32,091 nucleotides of DNA from Promethearchaeia archaeon (GCA_029856295.1 JAHQWS010000208.1:1-32091), one strand, 5' to 3'. Shown: positions 1 to 9,375, counted from the stretch's first letter. The notes: generated from the sequence alone by a model not told the origin. Numbers and translations: made by a program.

Positions 1-2
1 AG

Positions 3-542
3 GGAGCGGTTATTATCAAAAAAAACATGTTACATCGTTGTGATCCTCAAGGGTGTAAAGCTTGTGTCAATATTTGTCCGACTGAATCTTTTTTCATACC
101 TGAAAGCGCGGAAGATGTTTTAAAATATGGAAAAATAGCTTGTAATGAAGATGCTTGTTTTTATTGCGGAGCATGTGAGAATTCTTGCCCGGACGATTTG
201 ATCATTGTAGAACGGGAAGATATTGAAATAAATAATCCTAAAACAGTGGGGAGCTTCCCCTGGATTGAGGGTTGGGTAAAAAATATAAAAGAGATTTTAA
301 GAAAAAGATTAATTCAGAGAGAAAAAGAGCCTATAGATATTCCAATTATCGAACAAGAAATTGAGAAAGTAAAAGAAAAGATTTTAGAAGAAGTTCTTCA
401 ATTAACTGACGAGGATCGAGAGAAATTAAACGATTTAAACGATAAAATTCAAGCTTTACTTAAGTCGAAGAAGATTCGATATTGGATAAAAGATAAAAAG
501 ACAGATAAAATTGCAAAAGAATTAAAAAAGCAATTAAACTGA
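3..542 (+). CDS. 4Fe-4S dicluster ferredoxin-like protein, 5' partial
   Basis: The reading frame is open to the left edge, so this is the C-terminal part of a longer gene; the ATG at 27 is probably internal. Two cysteine clusters are visible. The first has the spacing CxxxxCxxCxxxCP (starting RCDPQGCKAC) and the second CxxxxCxxCxxCxxxCP (ending CGACENSCP). This is the pattern of a bacterial-type 2[4Fe-4S] ferredoxin domain used for electron transfer. A charged Lys/Glu-rich helical tail of about 90 residues follows and may form a coiled coil. It stops at TGA. The identity of the whole protein cannot be decided because its N-terminus is outside the window; an iron-sulfur subunit of a redox complex is the likely role. 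Confidence 0.75.
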   Translation, partial: GAVIIKKNMLHRCDPQGCKACVNICPTESFFIPESAEDVLKYGKIACNEDACFYCGACENSCPDDLIIVEREDIEINNPKTVGSFPWIEGWVKNIKEILRKRLIQREKEPIDIPIIEQEIEKVKEKILEEVLQLTDEDREKLNDLNDKIQALLKSKKIRYWIKDKKTDKIAKELKKQLN

Positions 543-634
543 TCAATTTTTCATAATCTATTTTTAATTTTTATCATATTCAATAGTTATTTATACCATA
601 AAGTGTAATTATTTTTCTATCAAATTAAAATTGA

Positions 635-1837
635 ATGATTTTTGTGGCGCAGAAAAGATTCAAGACAATTGATATATTTCGTGGACTTGCTATGTTTTAC
701 ATGATTGGTGGACATCTTATGGACTGGTGGATTCAACCAGAGAGCCGTTGGTTATGGTATCTTATAATTTTTCTGTGTTCATGGGTGGGAGCAGCGGGAT
801 TTCTATTTGTTTCAGGGATAAGCAGTATTATTTCATATAGAAAAGGAATACTTATGGCGGAAAAATCAGATGTGTTTACTAAAGAAATGGTGAAAAACGG
901 TTTTATATTCCGCGCGTTATTAATAGTTTTAATTGGCTTAATTTTCAATACTTGTATCGCTATTGCATTGATGGATCCCTTTTATATATGGACATGGTTC
1001 ATCTTGTTTACAATAGGCATCTCCCTATTACTTGCAGTTCCATTATTAAATTCTTCGAAAATGACAAGAATTTGTATTTCGGGAATATCATGGATCCTTA
1101 ATCATTTATTATTCTCAATTTTAAGCGTATATGATGGACAATTTAATTTTTTTGGGATTTTATATCATATATTATATCACTCTCCTGATCAAGATATAGT
1201 TTTAGGATTTTTTCCATTTCTTCTCTATGGAACTGTTGTCGGAGATATATTATTCGAGGTAAGTAATACTAAAAATCCAATCGAAAGGAAGAGTGAAATT
1301 AAAAATAAGCTTTTAATCCCTTCATTAGCCATAGGATCAATTCTTATTTTTTTTGGTTTGTGGTTCTGGCATCCGAATTATGATGTGAAGGTTTTAACCC
1401 ACCCGACGAATTTTTACTGGACGATTTTTTCTTGCGGAGTTCAAATCATCATATTCTCAGTTGGTATTTATCTTGAAGAATATGTGAAAACCGAAAAAAA
1501 TTACAGATTTCTATTCTATTTTTCTTATTATTCGTTAACTATCTACTTAGCCCATTATCTATTATTTTTTGTGCCGTTACACGGGCAATTAAATGCGGTA
1601 ATTTTCTGGTTCTTCTTTATCCCAATTTTCATCATTATGGGGCTTATTCTTAGAATGTTCTTTAAAAAATATAAAAGTAAAATTGCGTTAAAAACTCTAA
1701 TAGGTATAGCAAGTATGATTTTAACCTTGGAAGTGGAGAAAAGAAAGAGGAACTTATCGAAAACTTCAATAAAAGGCCTTAAAAAGATGTACATTAGTAC
1801 TATATTCGGAGCAAAAAGGACGAGTGAATTGAAGTGA
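635..1837 (+). CDS. Multipass membrane protein, DUF1624/acyltransferase-like
   Basis: 400 residues with about ten hydrophobic segments. The N-terminal signature TIDIFRGLAMFYMIGGHLMD followed by GAAGFLFVSGIS resembles the catalytic start of the DUF1624/heparan-alpha-glucosaminide N-acetyltransferase and acyltransferase-3 families, where the Arg and His near the first membrane helix are conserved. These proteins transfer acyl groups across or at the membrane to sugars or other acceptors; the acceptor here is unknown. The C-terminal 40 residues are basic and probably cytoplasmic. No clear Shine-Dalgarno (SD) sequence precedes the ATG, so the transcript may be leaderless. It stands alone between short AT-rich spacers and ends at TGA. 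Confidence 0.7.
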   Translation: MIFVAQKRFKTIDIFRGLAMFYMIGGHLMDWWIQPESRWLWYLIIFLCSWVGAAGFLFVSGISSIISYRKGILMAEKSDVFTKEMVKNGFIFRALLIVLIGLIFNTCIAIALMDPFYIWTWFILFTIGISLLLAVPLLNSSKMTRICISGISWILNHLLFSILSVYDGQFNFFGILYHILYHSPDQDIVLGFFPFLLYGTVVGDILFEVSNTKNPIERKSEIKNKLLIPSLAIGSILIFFGLWFWHPNYDVKVLTHPTNFYWTIFSCGVQIIIFSVGIYLEEYVKTEKNYRFLFYFSYYSLTIYLAHYLLFFVPLHGQLNAVIFWFFFIPIFIIMGLILRMFFKKYKSKIALKTLIGIASMILTLEVEKRKRNLSKTSIKGLKKMYISTIFGAKRTSELK

Positions 1838-1984
1838 TAAAAATACTCGAAATATTAAAAATTTGCTTCTAAATTGTTTCAACTAAACTAAAAATCCAAA
1901 ATGGTTACAAAAGAATTAAAAAACCATTCATATTTAATAATTTAACCTTCAATGGATCTAAAATTTCAAAAATAATTGATATAA

Positions 1985-2530
1985 ATGTTCTTAGAAAAAT
2001 TATCTGATAAGCCATCTCCAAAAAACACGAAACTATTGCTCCTTATTGGCATTGTACTTCTAGTAGTTTTTTCCGCAATAATGCAATATTTTTCTGGATT
2101 AGCGAATTATCCCGTAAGTTTTATTGAAAGTCAGCTTTCTTTTTCTGGTTCTAAAATTAAATATTGGTTTAGTAGAATGAGTGCCGAGGAATTAAGATAT
2201 TATTCTATTACCCAAGCCCTCGATTACGGATTTATGACCGGCTTAGGACTTATAATATTTGATCTAACTCTTATTATTACGAGAAAATTCGATGAAGAAT
2301 CAGGTTGGAGAAAATCAGGTTATACTGTCGCCGTATTAGGGATATTAGCGGCTTCTTTTGATGGTATTGAAAATATATTTATTTTCTTAATGCTTAGTGA
2401 TCCCTCGGGGTTTCCAGATATATGGGCTATTGCTCACTCTTGTTTTGCTCTGGTAAAATTGATAATATACTTTTTGATTTTTACAATTTGGACTATTAGT
2501 GCAGTGTTAGCTCGACTAGTTAAAAAGTAA
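1985..2530 (+). CDS. Hypothetical four-helix membrane protein
   Basis: 181 residues, not recognised. A short charged N-terminus is followed by hydrophobic stretches at roughly residues 18-38, 68-90, 108-132 and 150-176, which predicts four membrane helices. A conserved-looking acidic patch, SFDGIENIF, sits inside the third hydrophobic stretch. A loop rich in aromatic residues (about 40-65) lies between helices 1 and 2. No enzyme motif is seen. The 147-bp gap before it is AT-rich and has no other gene. Start is the first ATG, with no obvious ribosome site. Confidence 0.6.
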   Translation: MFLEKLSDKPSPKNTKLLLLIGIVLLVVFSAIMQYFSGLANYPVSFIESQLSFSGSKIKYWFSRMSAEELRYYSITQALDYGFMTGLGLIIFDLTLIITRKFDEESGWRKSGYTVAVLGILAASFDGIENIFIFLMLSDPSGFPDIWAIAHSCFALVKLIIYFLIFTIWTISAVLARLVKK

Positions 2531-2682
2531 TTAAGTTTAAATTTAAAAAAATTAAATTAAAAGCTTTTTTTTAAGCAATATTTTATTTAAAAACACAAAA
2601 ATATTCCTTGTTTTTATAATTTCTTGAATAAATAATTTAATCTTTTACTTGAATTCAAATTAATAGAAGATAAAGCATTTTT

Positions 2683-2982
2683 ATGATTTTAAAAGTAAAG
2701 GTCCACAACAATAAAATAAAGAAAAATAATAAAGGAATAACTGTATGTATTCAAATAAATAAAGAACTTAAAGAAGATCTAAAACAATTATTCCAATTTT
2801 TTGAAGAAAATATACAAGTTACAAAACAAATGAGATTGCATAAATATTACAAGATAACTTCTGAAAATCCTGCAATCCTCCTTTCACTTGTTTCTACCAT
2901 TAATGAACTTATACCAGAAATTTACTTTAGTACTGAAAATCCAATTGAAAAAAAAGAAATACTAAACATTGAGAAGGTTTAA
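2683..2982 (+). CDS. Small hypothetical protein
   Basis: 99 residues, soluble, Lys/Glu/Asn/Ile-rich, with no cysteine motif apart from one Cys near residue 22. The alternation of short hydrophobic strands (ILKVKV, GITVCIQI) with helix-like segments suggests a small alpha/beta fold. No family is recognised. It converges on the tRNA gene that follows on the other strand. Codon use matches its AT-rich neighbours, so it is plausibly a real gene, but nothing except length supports it. Confidence 0.4.
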   Translation: MILKVKVHNNKIKKNNKGITVCIQINKELKEDLKQLFQFFEENIQVTKQMRLHKYYKITSENPAILLSLVSTINELIPEIYFSTENPIEKKEILNIEKV

Positions 2983-3057
2983 ATTAGTACTCTAATTCAA
3001 CTAAACTCATTAAATTAACTCAATCTAATAATAATAGAAAAATTATAGAGAATAAAG

Positions 3058-3161
3058 TGGGAGGGGGGGGATTCGAACTTCCAGAAGGCTATCGACGTGG
3101 TAGCCTTTCCCCGGCCCCTTGGTCCCAAACCAAGAATCATACCAGGCTAGACCACCCTCCC
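3058..3161 (-). tRNA. tRNA-Pro (UGG) with a T-arm intron
   Basis: The minus strand folds into a full tRNA. The acceptor stem GGGAGGG (3161-3155) pairs perfectly with CCCTCCC. T8 is followed by a D arm with GG at 18-19. The anticodon stem CTTGG/CCAAG encloses the loop TTTGGGA, giving anticodon UGG at 3127-3125. The T loop is TTCGAAT and the discriminator base is A (3058). No CCA is encoded. The T stem is only complete (GGGGG with CCCCC) if 30 nt at 3079-3108 are removed, leaving a 74-nt mature tRNA. It is transcribed toward the small gene at 2683-2982. Confidence 0.93.
3079..3108 (-). other. Bulge-helix-bulge intron in tRNA-Pro, position 52/53
   Basis: The intron forms its own hairpin, AAGGCTA with TAGCCTT, closing a 9-nt loop. 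Next to it a 4-bp helix (CCGG in exon 1 with CTGG in the intron) is flanked by two 3-nt bulges, GGA and AAG. Cutting each bulge after its second base, the usual endonuclease position, removes exactly 30 nt and rebuilds a perfect five-pair T stem. The site falls between T-stem nucleotides 52 and 53, not the common 37/38 position. Confidence 0.88.
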
Positions 3162-3347
3162 ACAATTTCAGATTGGGAAGTTAAATTGATAAAAAATTTA
3201 AAAAATACAATTTAAACTTATTTTTATAAGAATTAATGTTATTTTTTCAATTTTTCTTTTTTTAATACTGAATAAGATATAATTATTTCTAATTTATATT
3301 TAATTAAACGTTATAGAAGAGAAAGAATATTTTTTATAGTTATAAAA

Positions 3348-3926
3348 TTGGAAAATATTATTTATATTCAAAAAATTGGAGAAATAGACCAAGCAGCTTT
3401 AATCAAATTAAAAAAGAATTTAAACCCCCTTTTCAAAGAGTTTATAGACAAAGTTAAAGTCTCACCGGATACAATCACTTTAGAGGATTCAGATTATCAT
3501 AAATCAAGGAGACAGTATAATGCCTCATCAATTATTAGAAAACTTATAAAACATGTAAACAACAAAGAATACTTTCGCACTTTAGGTGTTATGGATAATG
3601 ATATTTACACACGAAAATTAAATTTTGTATTTGGCATTGCTATAGTTCCTAAGCCTCAATTCATGAAATCCGAGGGAGTAGCTCTAATCTCTATTACTCG
3701 ATTAAGAGAAACATTTTATAGAAGAGAAGATGATGAGACTTTGTTTGACCTTAGAGTACTTAAAGAAGCTATTCACGAGTTAGGACACACATTTGGTTTA
3801 AGACATTGTGATAATCATTGTATTATGCAATTTTCAAATCATTTAGCTGATACTGATAAAAAACCTCCTGAATTTTGTGAATCATGCCAAAAAGAATTAA
3901 AATTAATTATCAATACGATAAAATAA
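3348..3926 (+). CDS. amzA: Archaemetzincin, zinc metalloprotease
   Basis: 192 residues. The family signature is complete: HELGHTFGLRH starting at residue 143 (His143, Glu144, His147 and His153 as zinc ligands and base), followed by C, then CIM (the Met turn), and a C-terminal CESC pair. Archaemetzincins are small cytoplasmic proteases with an extra structural zinc held by four cysteines; the substrate is unknown. The start is TTG at 3348, chosen because the family begins with a short strand like NIIYIQKIGEID. The length is normal for the family. It stands alone and converges with the ADP-ribosylglycohydrolase gene, with only five bases between their stop codons. Confidence 0.9.
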   Translation: MENIIYIQKIGEIDQAALIKLKKNLNPLFKEFIDKVKVSPDTITLEDSDYHKSRRQYNASSIIRKLIKHVNNKEYFRTLGVMDNDIYTRKLNFVFGIAIVPKPQFMKSEGVALISITRLRETFYRREDDETLFDLRVLKEAIHELGHTFGLRHCDNHCIMQFSNHLADTDKKPPEFCESCQKELKLIINTIK

Positions 3927-3931
3927 CTTAT

Positions 3932-4927
3932 TTAATAACGTAGTTCAAATTTCTTATGAAGTTCTTCGCTTATTTTTAAAATTTTCTTATAGTCTTTAAC
4001 TAATTTTATTAAATCATTAGGGATATTTTTTAACCCAAAGTAAGCTCCTGCTAGAGAACCACCAATTGCTCCTACTGTATCACTATCCCCTCCAGCAGTT
4101 GCCAATTCGAAAATACAATCTCTAAATGAATTTAGCTTTTTTAAGAAAATGAAAATTGAACATACAACTGTGCTAATTGCATAAGGATGAACAAAAGCAT
4201 GACCTAAATAATCTTCGATAAAGAAAGGCGATTTCACACCAATTTGAGAAAATTTAATCAAGCCTGCTTTAATAGATACATGCAAATTTGATTTTAATTT
4301 GTTTAAAATTTCAACAAATTCTTCCCAAATCTCCTCTTGAGAACCAGATATAGAGGATATTATTACATCAAAAAATTGGTCTACAGAAAACCTGAGTTTT
4401 GGATCTTTATCAATTAAATAAGCAATTGCACTAGCGATAACTATTGAGCCAGCTGAGGCTGCGGGATGTGAATGCGTTAGAATACTCGATTTTATAGCCG
4501 CAGATTTTAATCCTTTAAAGTCTTTATAATAAAATAATCCAATGGGTGCTATTCGCATGGCGGTACCATTTCCTCCCGAATTGGAAGCAGCATTTTCCCA
4601 AGGTATACCATATTTTAATTTTCTTATTGAAGATATACAGCCGTATCCTGCTCCAATGGGAGGATCATCCAACCACTTTATATATTCTGAAATGAAATTA
4701 TTAAGATTAAATCCATTGCCTCTAATTAACGCCTCTGCCGTATGTAATGTAAGTTGAGTATCATCAGTATAAGTTTTGAATAAATTCTTTTTATTTTGGA
4801 TGAATTCTTCAAAAGTGTTAAAATTTGCATAGATTTCAGATCTCAATTTTCCTTCAAATGGACGACCCAGAGTGTCTCCTATTGCTACTCCTAACAAAGA
4901 GCCTTGAAATTTGTCTAAAATTTCCAT
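3932..4927 (-). CDS. ADP-ribosylglycohydrolase family protein
   Basis: 331 residues of the DraG/ARH fold. Metal-binding motifs are present: GDTLGRPFEG near the N-terminus (residues 17-26), TDDT at 54-57, GNGTAMRIAPIG in the middle, and GGDSDTVGA near residue 280. These place two Mg ions at the ADP-ribose site. The enzyme removes ADP-ribose from proteins or small molecules; the substrate (Arg, Ser or nucleic acid linked) cannot be told. No ADP-ribosyltransferase or nitrogenase gene is nearby, so there is no sign of a DraT/DraG pair or toxin-antitoxin module. Start is the ATG at 4927; stop is TAA. Confidence 0.9.
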   Translation of the reverse strand: MEILDKFQGSLLGVAIGDTLGRPFEGKLRSEIYANFNTFEEFIQNKKNLFKTYTDDTQLTLHTAEALIRGNGFNLNNFISEYIKWLDDPPIGAGYGCISSIRKLKYGIPWENAASNSGGNGTAMRIAPIGLFYYKDFKGLKSAAIKSSILTHSHPAASAGSIVIASAIAYLIDKDPKLRFSVDQFFDVIISSISGSQEEIWEEFVEILNKLKSNLHVSIKAGLIKFSQIGVKSPFFIEDYLGHAFVHPYAISTVVCSIFIFLKKLNSFRDCIFELATAGGDSDTVGAIGGSLAGAYFGLKNIPNDLIKLVKDYKKILKISEELHKKFELRY

Positions 4928-5011
4928 ATAAATTTAATGTGATTTAATAGTTTTTCTCAAAAAATTGAATTTTTATGAGAATATTATTCAATATTAATAA
5001 AATTTTAAACA

Positions 5012-5395
5012 TTAATCAGGAGAGGAATTAGAGATATTTAAAACTTTTTCTATCTCCTTGACTAAATCAGCAAAGCTAAACGGTTTTTCTAAAAAACTAA
5101 TTGCTCCATTTAATAATGCCAATTTTTTTATGCTTTTATCAGCACTAGTAAAAATAATTTTTGTCCTAATATTACGTTCTAAGATTTCTTTTGTCGCCTC
5201 AATCCCGTTTTTAATTGGCATTCGATGATCCATTAAGATAATATCTAAATTCCCAGAATTTATATCGTATAACTGAACAGCCTCTTCTCCATTATTTGCT
5301 TTCCCTATAACATTAAATCCAGAGGTTTTTAAAATCATTTCATATAGCCTTTGTAATGACAAATCATCCTCGACGATCAATATATTTGCCGCTAT
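5012..5395 (-). CDS. Single-domain response regulator
   Basis: A CheY-like receiver domain with no output domain. Visible are the acidic pair EDD at the end of strand 1, the phospho-acceptor Asp in ILMDHRMP, the Thr/Ser in IIFTSA, and Lys in FLEKPF. It probably receives phosphate from the multi-PAS kinase encoded 246 bp upstream on the same strand. The first conventional start is TTG at 5380, but that would cut into strand 1. A strong ribosome site GGAGGTG (5409-5403) lies 7 nt before an ATA codon at 5395, which would give a full strand beginning AANILIVEDD. I therefore place the start at this ATA, with moderate confidence. Confidence 0.85.
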   Translation of the reverse strand: MAANILIVEDDLSLQRLYEMILKTSGFNVIGKANNGEEAVQLYDINSGNLDIILMDHRMPIKNGIEATKEILERNIRTKIIFTSADKSIKKLALLNGAISFLEKPFSFADLVKEIEKVLNISNSSPD

Positions 5396-5402
5396 TTTAT
5401 GG

Positions 5403-5409
5403 CACCTCC
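5403..5409 (-). promoter_or_regulatory. Strong Shine-Dalgarno site of the response regulator
   Basis: GGAGGTG on the minus strand matches the 3' end of 16S rRNA. It sits 7 nt before ATA (5395-5393) and 22 nt before the nearest TTG, so the spacing favours ATA as the initiation codon. The GTG inside the motif is followed two codons later by TAA and cannot start the gene. Confidence 0.6.
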
Positions 5410-5641
5410 AGAGTTAAACCAATATAACGCTCTTTTAAATAAAAGAGAAGCCCCAATACTTTTTTTAACAGGTATACTTTTTTTATCAAAATATTTATAT
5501 TTAATAATTTGGTTATCGAAATTTTTATAAATTTGTAGAAATAAAAATTTATTTAACAAAAATGAATATCTCTAAGTTTAAATTATTACTTCCGGTAATT
5601 ATCATAGTATATTCACGATTTATGATATTGCAATAATAAAT

Positions 5642-8600
5642 TTATGCTTCCGGAATTAAGATTATAAAATTGCTCCCTTTTGAATAATCTCCATTAATCT
5701 TATCTTCCACTTTAACAGTCGCGTCATAACTTTCCAGTATTCTTTTTATTAATAACAACCCTAATCCAATTCCCCCTGGTTTGTCTTCGGTATAATCACG
5801 CTGAAATATTACGTTTTTCATAATGTCTGGTATACCAACACCATTATCAATGCATTCAATTTTCACATATTTCATATTATCCATTAAAGTTTTAGATATT
5901 TTAATTTGAATCTCAATTGTCGGATTTCTATTATGTTTAACAGCGTTAATAATTATGTCTTCAAATACGTCAAATATTAACTCATTTGCCTCAATAAGAT
6001 ATTGTTTTTCAGGAGAATGAAAACTGATATTAATTTGTTTATGGAGAAAATTCTTTTTTATCGAATTTATAACACTTTTTAGAACACTGCAAACCTCTAT
6101 AGAATATAATGGCTTCTTAAACTCTTCAAGCTCCGACAGTTTCTGAACATTTGATACTAATTTTGCCCCTCTTGAAACCTGTTCTTTTATGAGGTTGGCA
6201 ACTTCAACGTAATCTTGTAATTTTTCCGGAATATTAGAATATAACATGGCAAGCTCGTTTGACGATAAAATGTTTTGGAATATATTGTTGATATCATGAG
6301 TAAATAAGTCCTTATATAAGTTAATTCGATTATATGCTTCACGATATTTTTTTTCGGATTTCTTGAGTAATTGTTCTGATTCAAATTTCTGAATGATAAT
6401 TCCCATTTGCTTGCCGATCGCCACCAATAACTCTAATTCATTATGGAAGAGAACTTGATGAACTGGAGAACCAATGTTAAGGCTTCCCACGTATTCATCC
6501 TTAGAACGGAGTGGAACGATTACACTAGAATATACACCCAATTCTTTTGAATTTTCTATAAACTCCGAGAAATCTTCAATATAAAAGGGCTTATTCTTGT
6601 CAAATATTGTGTGAAAAAGACCTGTTGTTATGTCCACATCTTCTACTGCGGCAATAAAGTCAGGATGGACATTTTTATGAAGAATTAGGATGTTATGTTT
6701 TGTATTATAATCATAAAGATAAATTCCTCCTCTGTCGAAATCTATAATATCCAAAACTTGATCATATGATTTTTCCAAGAACTCTTGGAGGCTCTGGGAT
6801 TCGTTACCTAGCGTGATTATCCTATTCAACACTGATAATTCGATATTTTTTTCTTTTAATTTTTGTTCTGCTAACTTTATATCTGTAATATCAGTAGTTG
6901 TTCCTCTGAATCCATTTATTTTACCATCTTTAATTATTGGTCTTGAATGGATTCTACCGTAAATTTTGCTTCCATCCTTTTTGAGCATTTCATATTCATT
7001 TAGAGAAGTAGATTTTCCGGTTGATATGTCATTTATTCTCTTCTTAGCCTTGCTCAATGAATCAGATGTTAAAAGTTGGGCAATATTCAATCCGTCTTTT
7101 ACTTCCTGAGGTGAATATCCGAACATAATATATCCCGCAAGATTAATATATTTAAGATTCATATCTAAATCTGCTTCAAAAATAGTATCCGGCAACAATT
7201 CTGCCATGTCTCTATACTTTTCTTCGGATTCTTTTAATTTTTGCTCGGCAATCTTCTTATCTGTGATATCTGTAATAGATATTAATTCAGCATTTCTTCC
7301 TTGATATAAAATATTTTTAGAATATTGATCAATCCATTTTACTTGGCCTGATTTCGAAATTATTCTATAAGAAACGTATGGTTTTAGATTAAATTCTCCA
7401 GCCCTTCTTAAGTCTCGTTGCTCTCTGAGTCTTGGTAAATCGTCTGGATGAATGATATTGGTAATGTTAAAACTTTTGGTCCATGTATGCATTTCTTCTA
7501 ATGAATATACGAGTATTTCTGCTACTGCTTTATTTGCATATTTAACTTGGTCATCTTGAATAATTCCAATACCCATAAATGATTGTTCAGCTATTTTTCT
7601 AAATTTCTCTTCTGATTCTATTAATTCTTGTTCTGCTTTCTTACGTTCAGTAATATCATTAAAAGTTACCGCAAAATATCCCTTTTTAGGAGAATAACCA
7701 GAAACTTTAAACCAGCGATCGATTTGTTCAGAATAATCTTCTACGGTCAATGGAACTCCTGTAAGTCCCACATTACCAAACTTACCAATCCAATCTGCCG
7801 GATCATTTTCTGTTCCAGGCAATATTTCAGTTACAGTCTTTCCTATTATCTCAATTGCCTTCAAACCTGTCATTTTTTCAAAGGAGGGATTTGCCTCAAT
7901 ATATTTATAATTAACTGGTTTATTGTTTTCATCTACAATTACTTCATGTAAAGCAAAAGCAGCATTCATATTTTCAAATAACGTTCGATATTTTTCCTCA
8001 GATTCTCTTAGTTTTTGGTCTATCATCCATTTTTCACTAATATCTTCAATAGTTGCGACCATTCCATCAAAATTTCTATTTTCATCGAAAATAGGAGACG
8101 CATTTATAGAAAGATATCTTTTTTGACCATTAGGCCATTGAATTGCATGCCTCATATCAAATACAGATTCTCTTGTATTTTTCACTTTTTCAAATGGTAA
8201 TTCCTCATCAGGAAAAGGATTTCCATCATAATCAGTAATTTTCCAACCTGAAGCATTATATGTACGCTGAGTTATCTCATCTTTAGTTAATCCTAATATC
8301 TTTTCTGCTTTTGGATTGGCAAAGATAATTTTCCCAACCTTATTTACCACAGAAATTCCAACTGGACTTGTATCTGTTATTCGACCTAAAATATCCCGTT
8401 CTCGACGCAAATTCTCTTCTATATATTTTCGAGCAGTTATATCTCTTGTAATTTCAACCATACCTATTATATTTCCATTATCATCTCGTACAAGAAAACC
8501 CAATATAGACCAGACTCTTCCATCTGGGGTCCTCATTTCTTCTGATTCCGGTTTTCCTGTTTCTAGCGCTCTTAACACGGGACAATTTTCACAAGGTTCA

Positions 8601-9166
8601 TTTCTTTTCTGCCACAATTCATAGCATTTACGACCTATTATTGTTTCATTTGGTAAATTTAAAGAATCGCTTGCTGCTTGATTGGCCCAAATGATATTTT
8701 GGTCAGTATCATAATAAATAATATGATCGGATACTGCTTTCAATATCAATGATTTTTCTTGTTCTTCTTTTTTTAATGACTGTTCTGCTAATTTTTGCTT
8801 GGTTATATCTTCTGTATGAATAAGAATTAAATCTGGTTCTATATAATCATAAAATCTAACAAGTATCTTTTCCTTTCCAGTTGTAACAAGTTTATGAATT
8901 GTTTCCCTTGAGATATTTGTTCTTTTACTTAAGCAAAGTTTTAAATCCTCTCTAATTTTAGGTCTATCTCTATAATGCTCTGATGCTTTGATTCCAATTA
9001 AATTTCTTATTTTTCCCTCAGTAATTACTTCTGCGGCCTTATTAAAATCAATTAAAATTAAATCTTCTCCAACTTTTTGCCAGAGATATATAGGATGCGG
9101 GAGTACATTAAAAACAGCTTTATAATTTTTTCCAAGAACTCTCAAGTTTCGTTCATTCTGAACCAT
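5642..9166 (-). CDS. Soluble multi-PAS/GAF sensor histidine kinase
   Basis: 1174 residues and no membrane segment. Six PAS modules lie at roughly 10-125, 135-255, 255-385, 387-515, 520-645 and 645-770, each usually ending in a DIT motif and joined by short helical linkers rich in E and K. A GAF domain follows (about 785-925). The dimerisation helix carries His957 (in FTHDINNIF), the likely phosphorylated residue. The ATPase domain has an N box (INAVKHN), G1 (DNGVGIP) and G2 (GGIGLGL). PAS 2 has a Cys pair, PCENCP (C192, C195). It senses cytoplasmic signals and likely passes phosphate to the response regulator downstream. The ligands of the PAS and GAF domains are unknown. Confidence 0.92.
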   Translation of the reverse strand: MVQNERNLRVLGKNYKAVFNVLPHPIYLWQKVGEDLILIDFNKAAEVITEGKIRNLIGIKASEHYRDRPKIREDLKLCLSKRTNISRETIHKLVTTGKEKILVRFYDYIEPDLILIHTEDITKQKLAEQSLKKEEQEKSLILKAVSDHIIYYDTDQNIIWANQAASDSLNLPNETIIGRKCYELWQKRNEPCENCPVLRALETGKPESEEMRTPDGRVWSILGFLVRDDNGNIIGMVEITRDITARKYIEENLRRERDILGRITDTSPVGISVVNKVGKIIFANPKAEKILGLTKDEITQRTYNASGWKITDYDGNPFPDEELPFEKVKNTRESVFDMRHAIQWPNGQKRYLSINASPIFDENRNFDGMVATIEDISEKWMIDQKLRESEEKYRTLFENMNAAFALHEVIVDENNKPVNYKYIEANPSFEKMTGLKAIEIIGKTVTEILPGTENDPADWIGKFGNVGLTGVPLTVEDYSEQIDRWFKVSGYSPKKGYFAVTFNDITERKKAEQELIESEEKFRKIAEQSFMGIGIIQDDQVKYANKAVAEILVYSLEEMHTWTKSFNITNIIHPDDLPRLREQRDLRRAGEFNLKPYVSYRIISKSGQVKWIDQYSKNILYQGRNAELISITDITDKKIAEQKLKESEEKYRDMAELLPDTIFEADLDMNLKYINLAGYIMFGYSPQEVKDGLNIAQLLTSDSLSKAKKRINDISTGKSTSLNEYEMLKKDGSKIYGRIHSRPIIKDGKINGFRGTTTDITDIKLAEQKLKEKNIELSVLNRIITLGNESQSLQEFLEKSYDQVLDIIDFDRGGIYLYDYNTKHNILILHKNVHPDFIAAVEDVDITTGLFHTIFDKNKPFYIEDFSEFIENSKELGVYSSVIVPLRSKDEYVGSLNIGSPVHQVLFHNELELLVAIGKQMGIIIQKFESEQLLKKSEKKYREAYNRINLYKDLFTHDINNIFQNILSSNELAMLYSNIPEKLQDYVEVANLIKEQVSRGAKLVSNVQKLSELEEFKKPLYSIEVCSVLKSVINSIKKNFLHKQINISFHSPEKQYLIEANELIFDVFEDIIINAVKHNRNPTIEIQIKISKTLMDNMKYVKIECIDNGVGIPDIMKNVIFQRDYTEDKPGGIGLGLLLIKRILESYDATVKVEDKINGDYSKGSNFIILIPEA

Positions 9167-9375
9167 TAAAATCTAACAACCCTCATTTTTATTATTATTT
9201 GATTTTTATATTGAAAATTTTTACAATCATAAAGAAAAAGTTTTATTATTTAATCTTTAGCCTTATTAAAATTTGAATTTGTGGTTCTAAACACTTTAAA
9301 TCAAAGAGAAATAATAAGAAAAGATAAATTTTAATTACTCCTTATTTATTTATTCAAAAGTGAAATGATGGAAAT

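Noticed and set aside
3932-4927. ADP-ribosylation toxin-antitoxin or DraT/DraG module
   Set aside because: No ADP-ribosyltransferase, nitrogenase or small partner gene adjoins the glycohydrolase.
7628-8624. Several plus-strand frames opposite the histidine kinase
   Set aside because: They overlap each other and the conserved PAS repeats; composition is typical of antisense frames.
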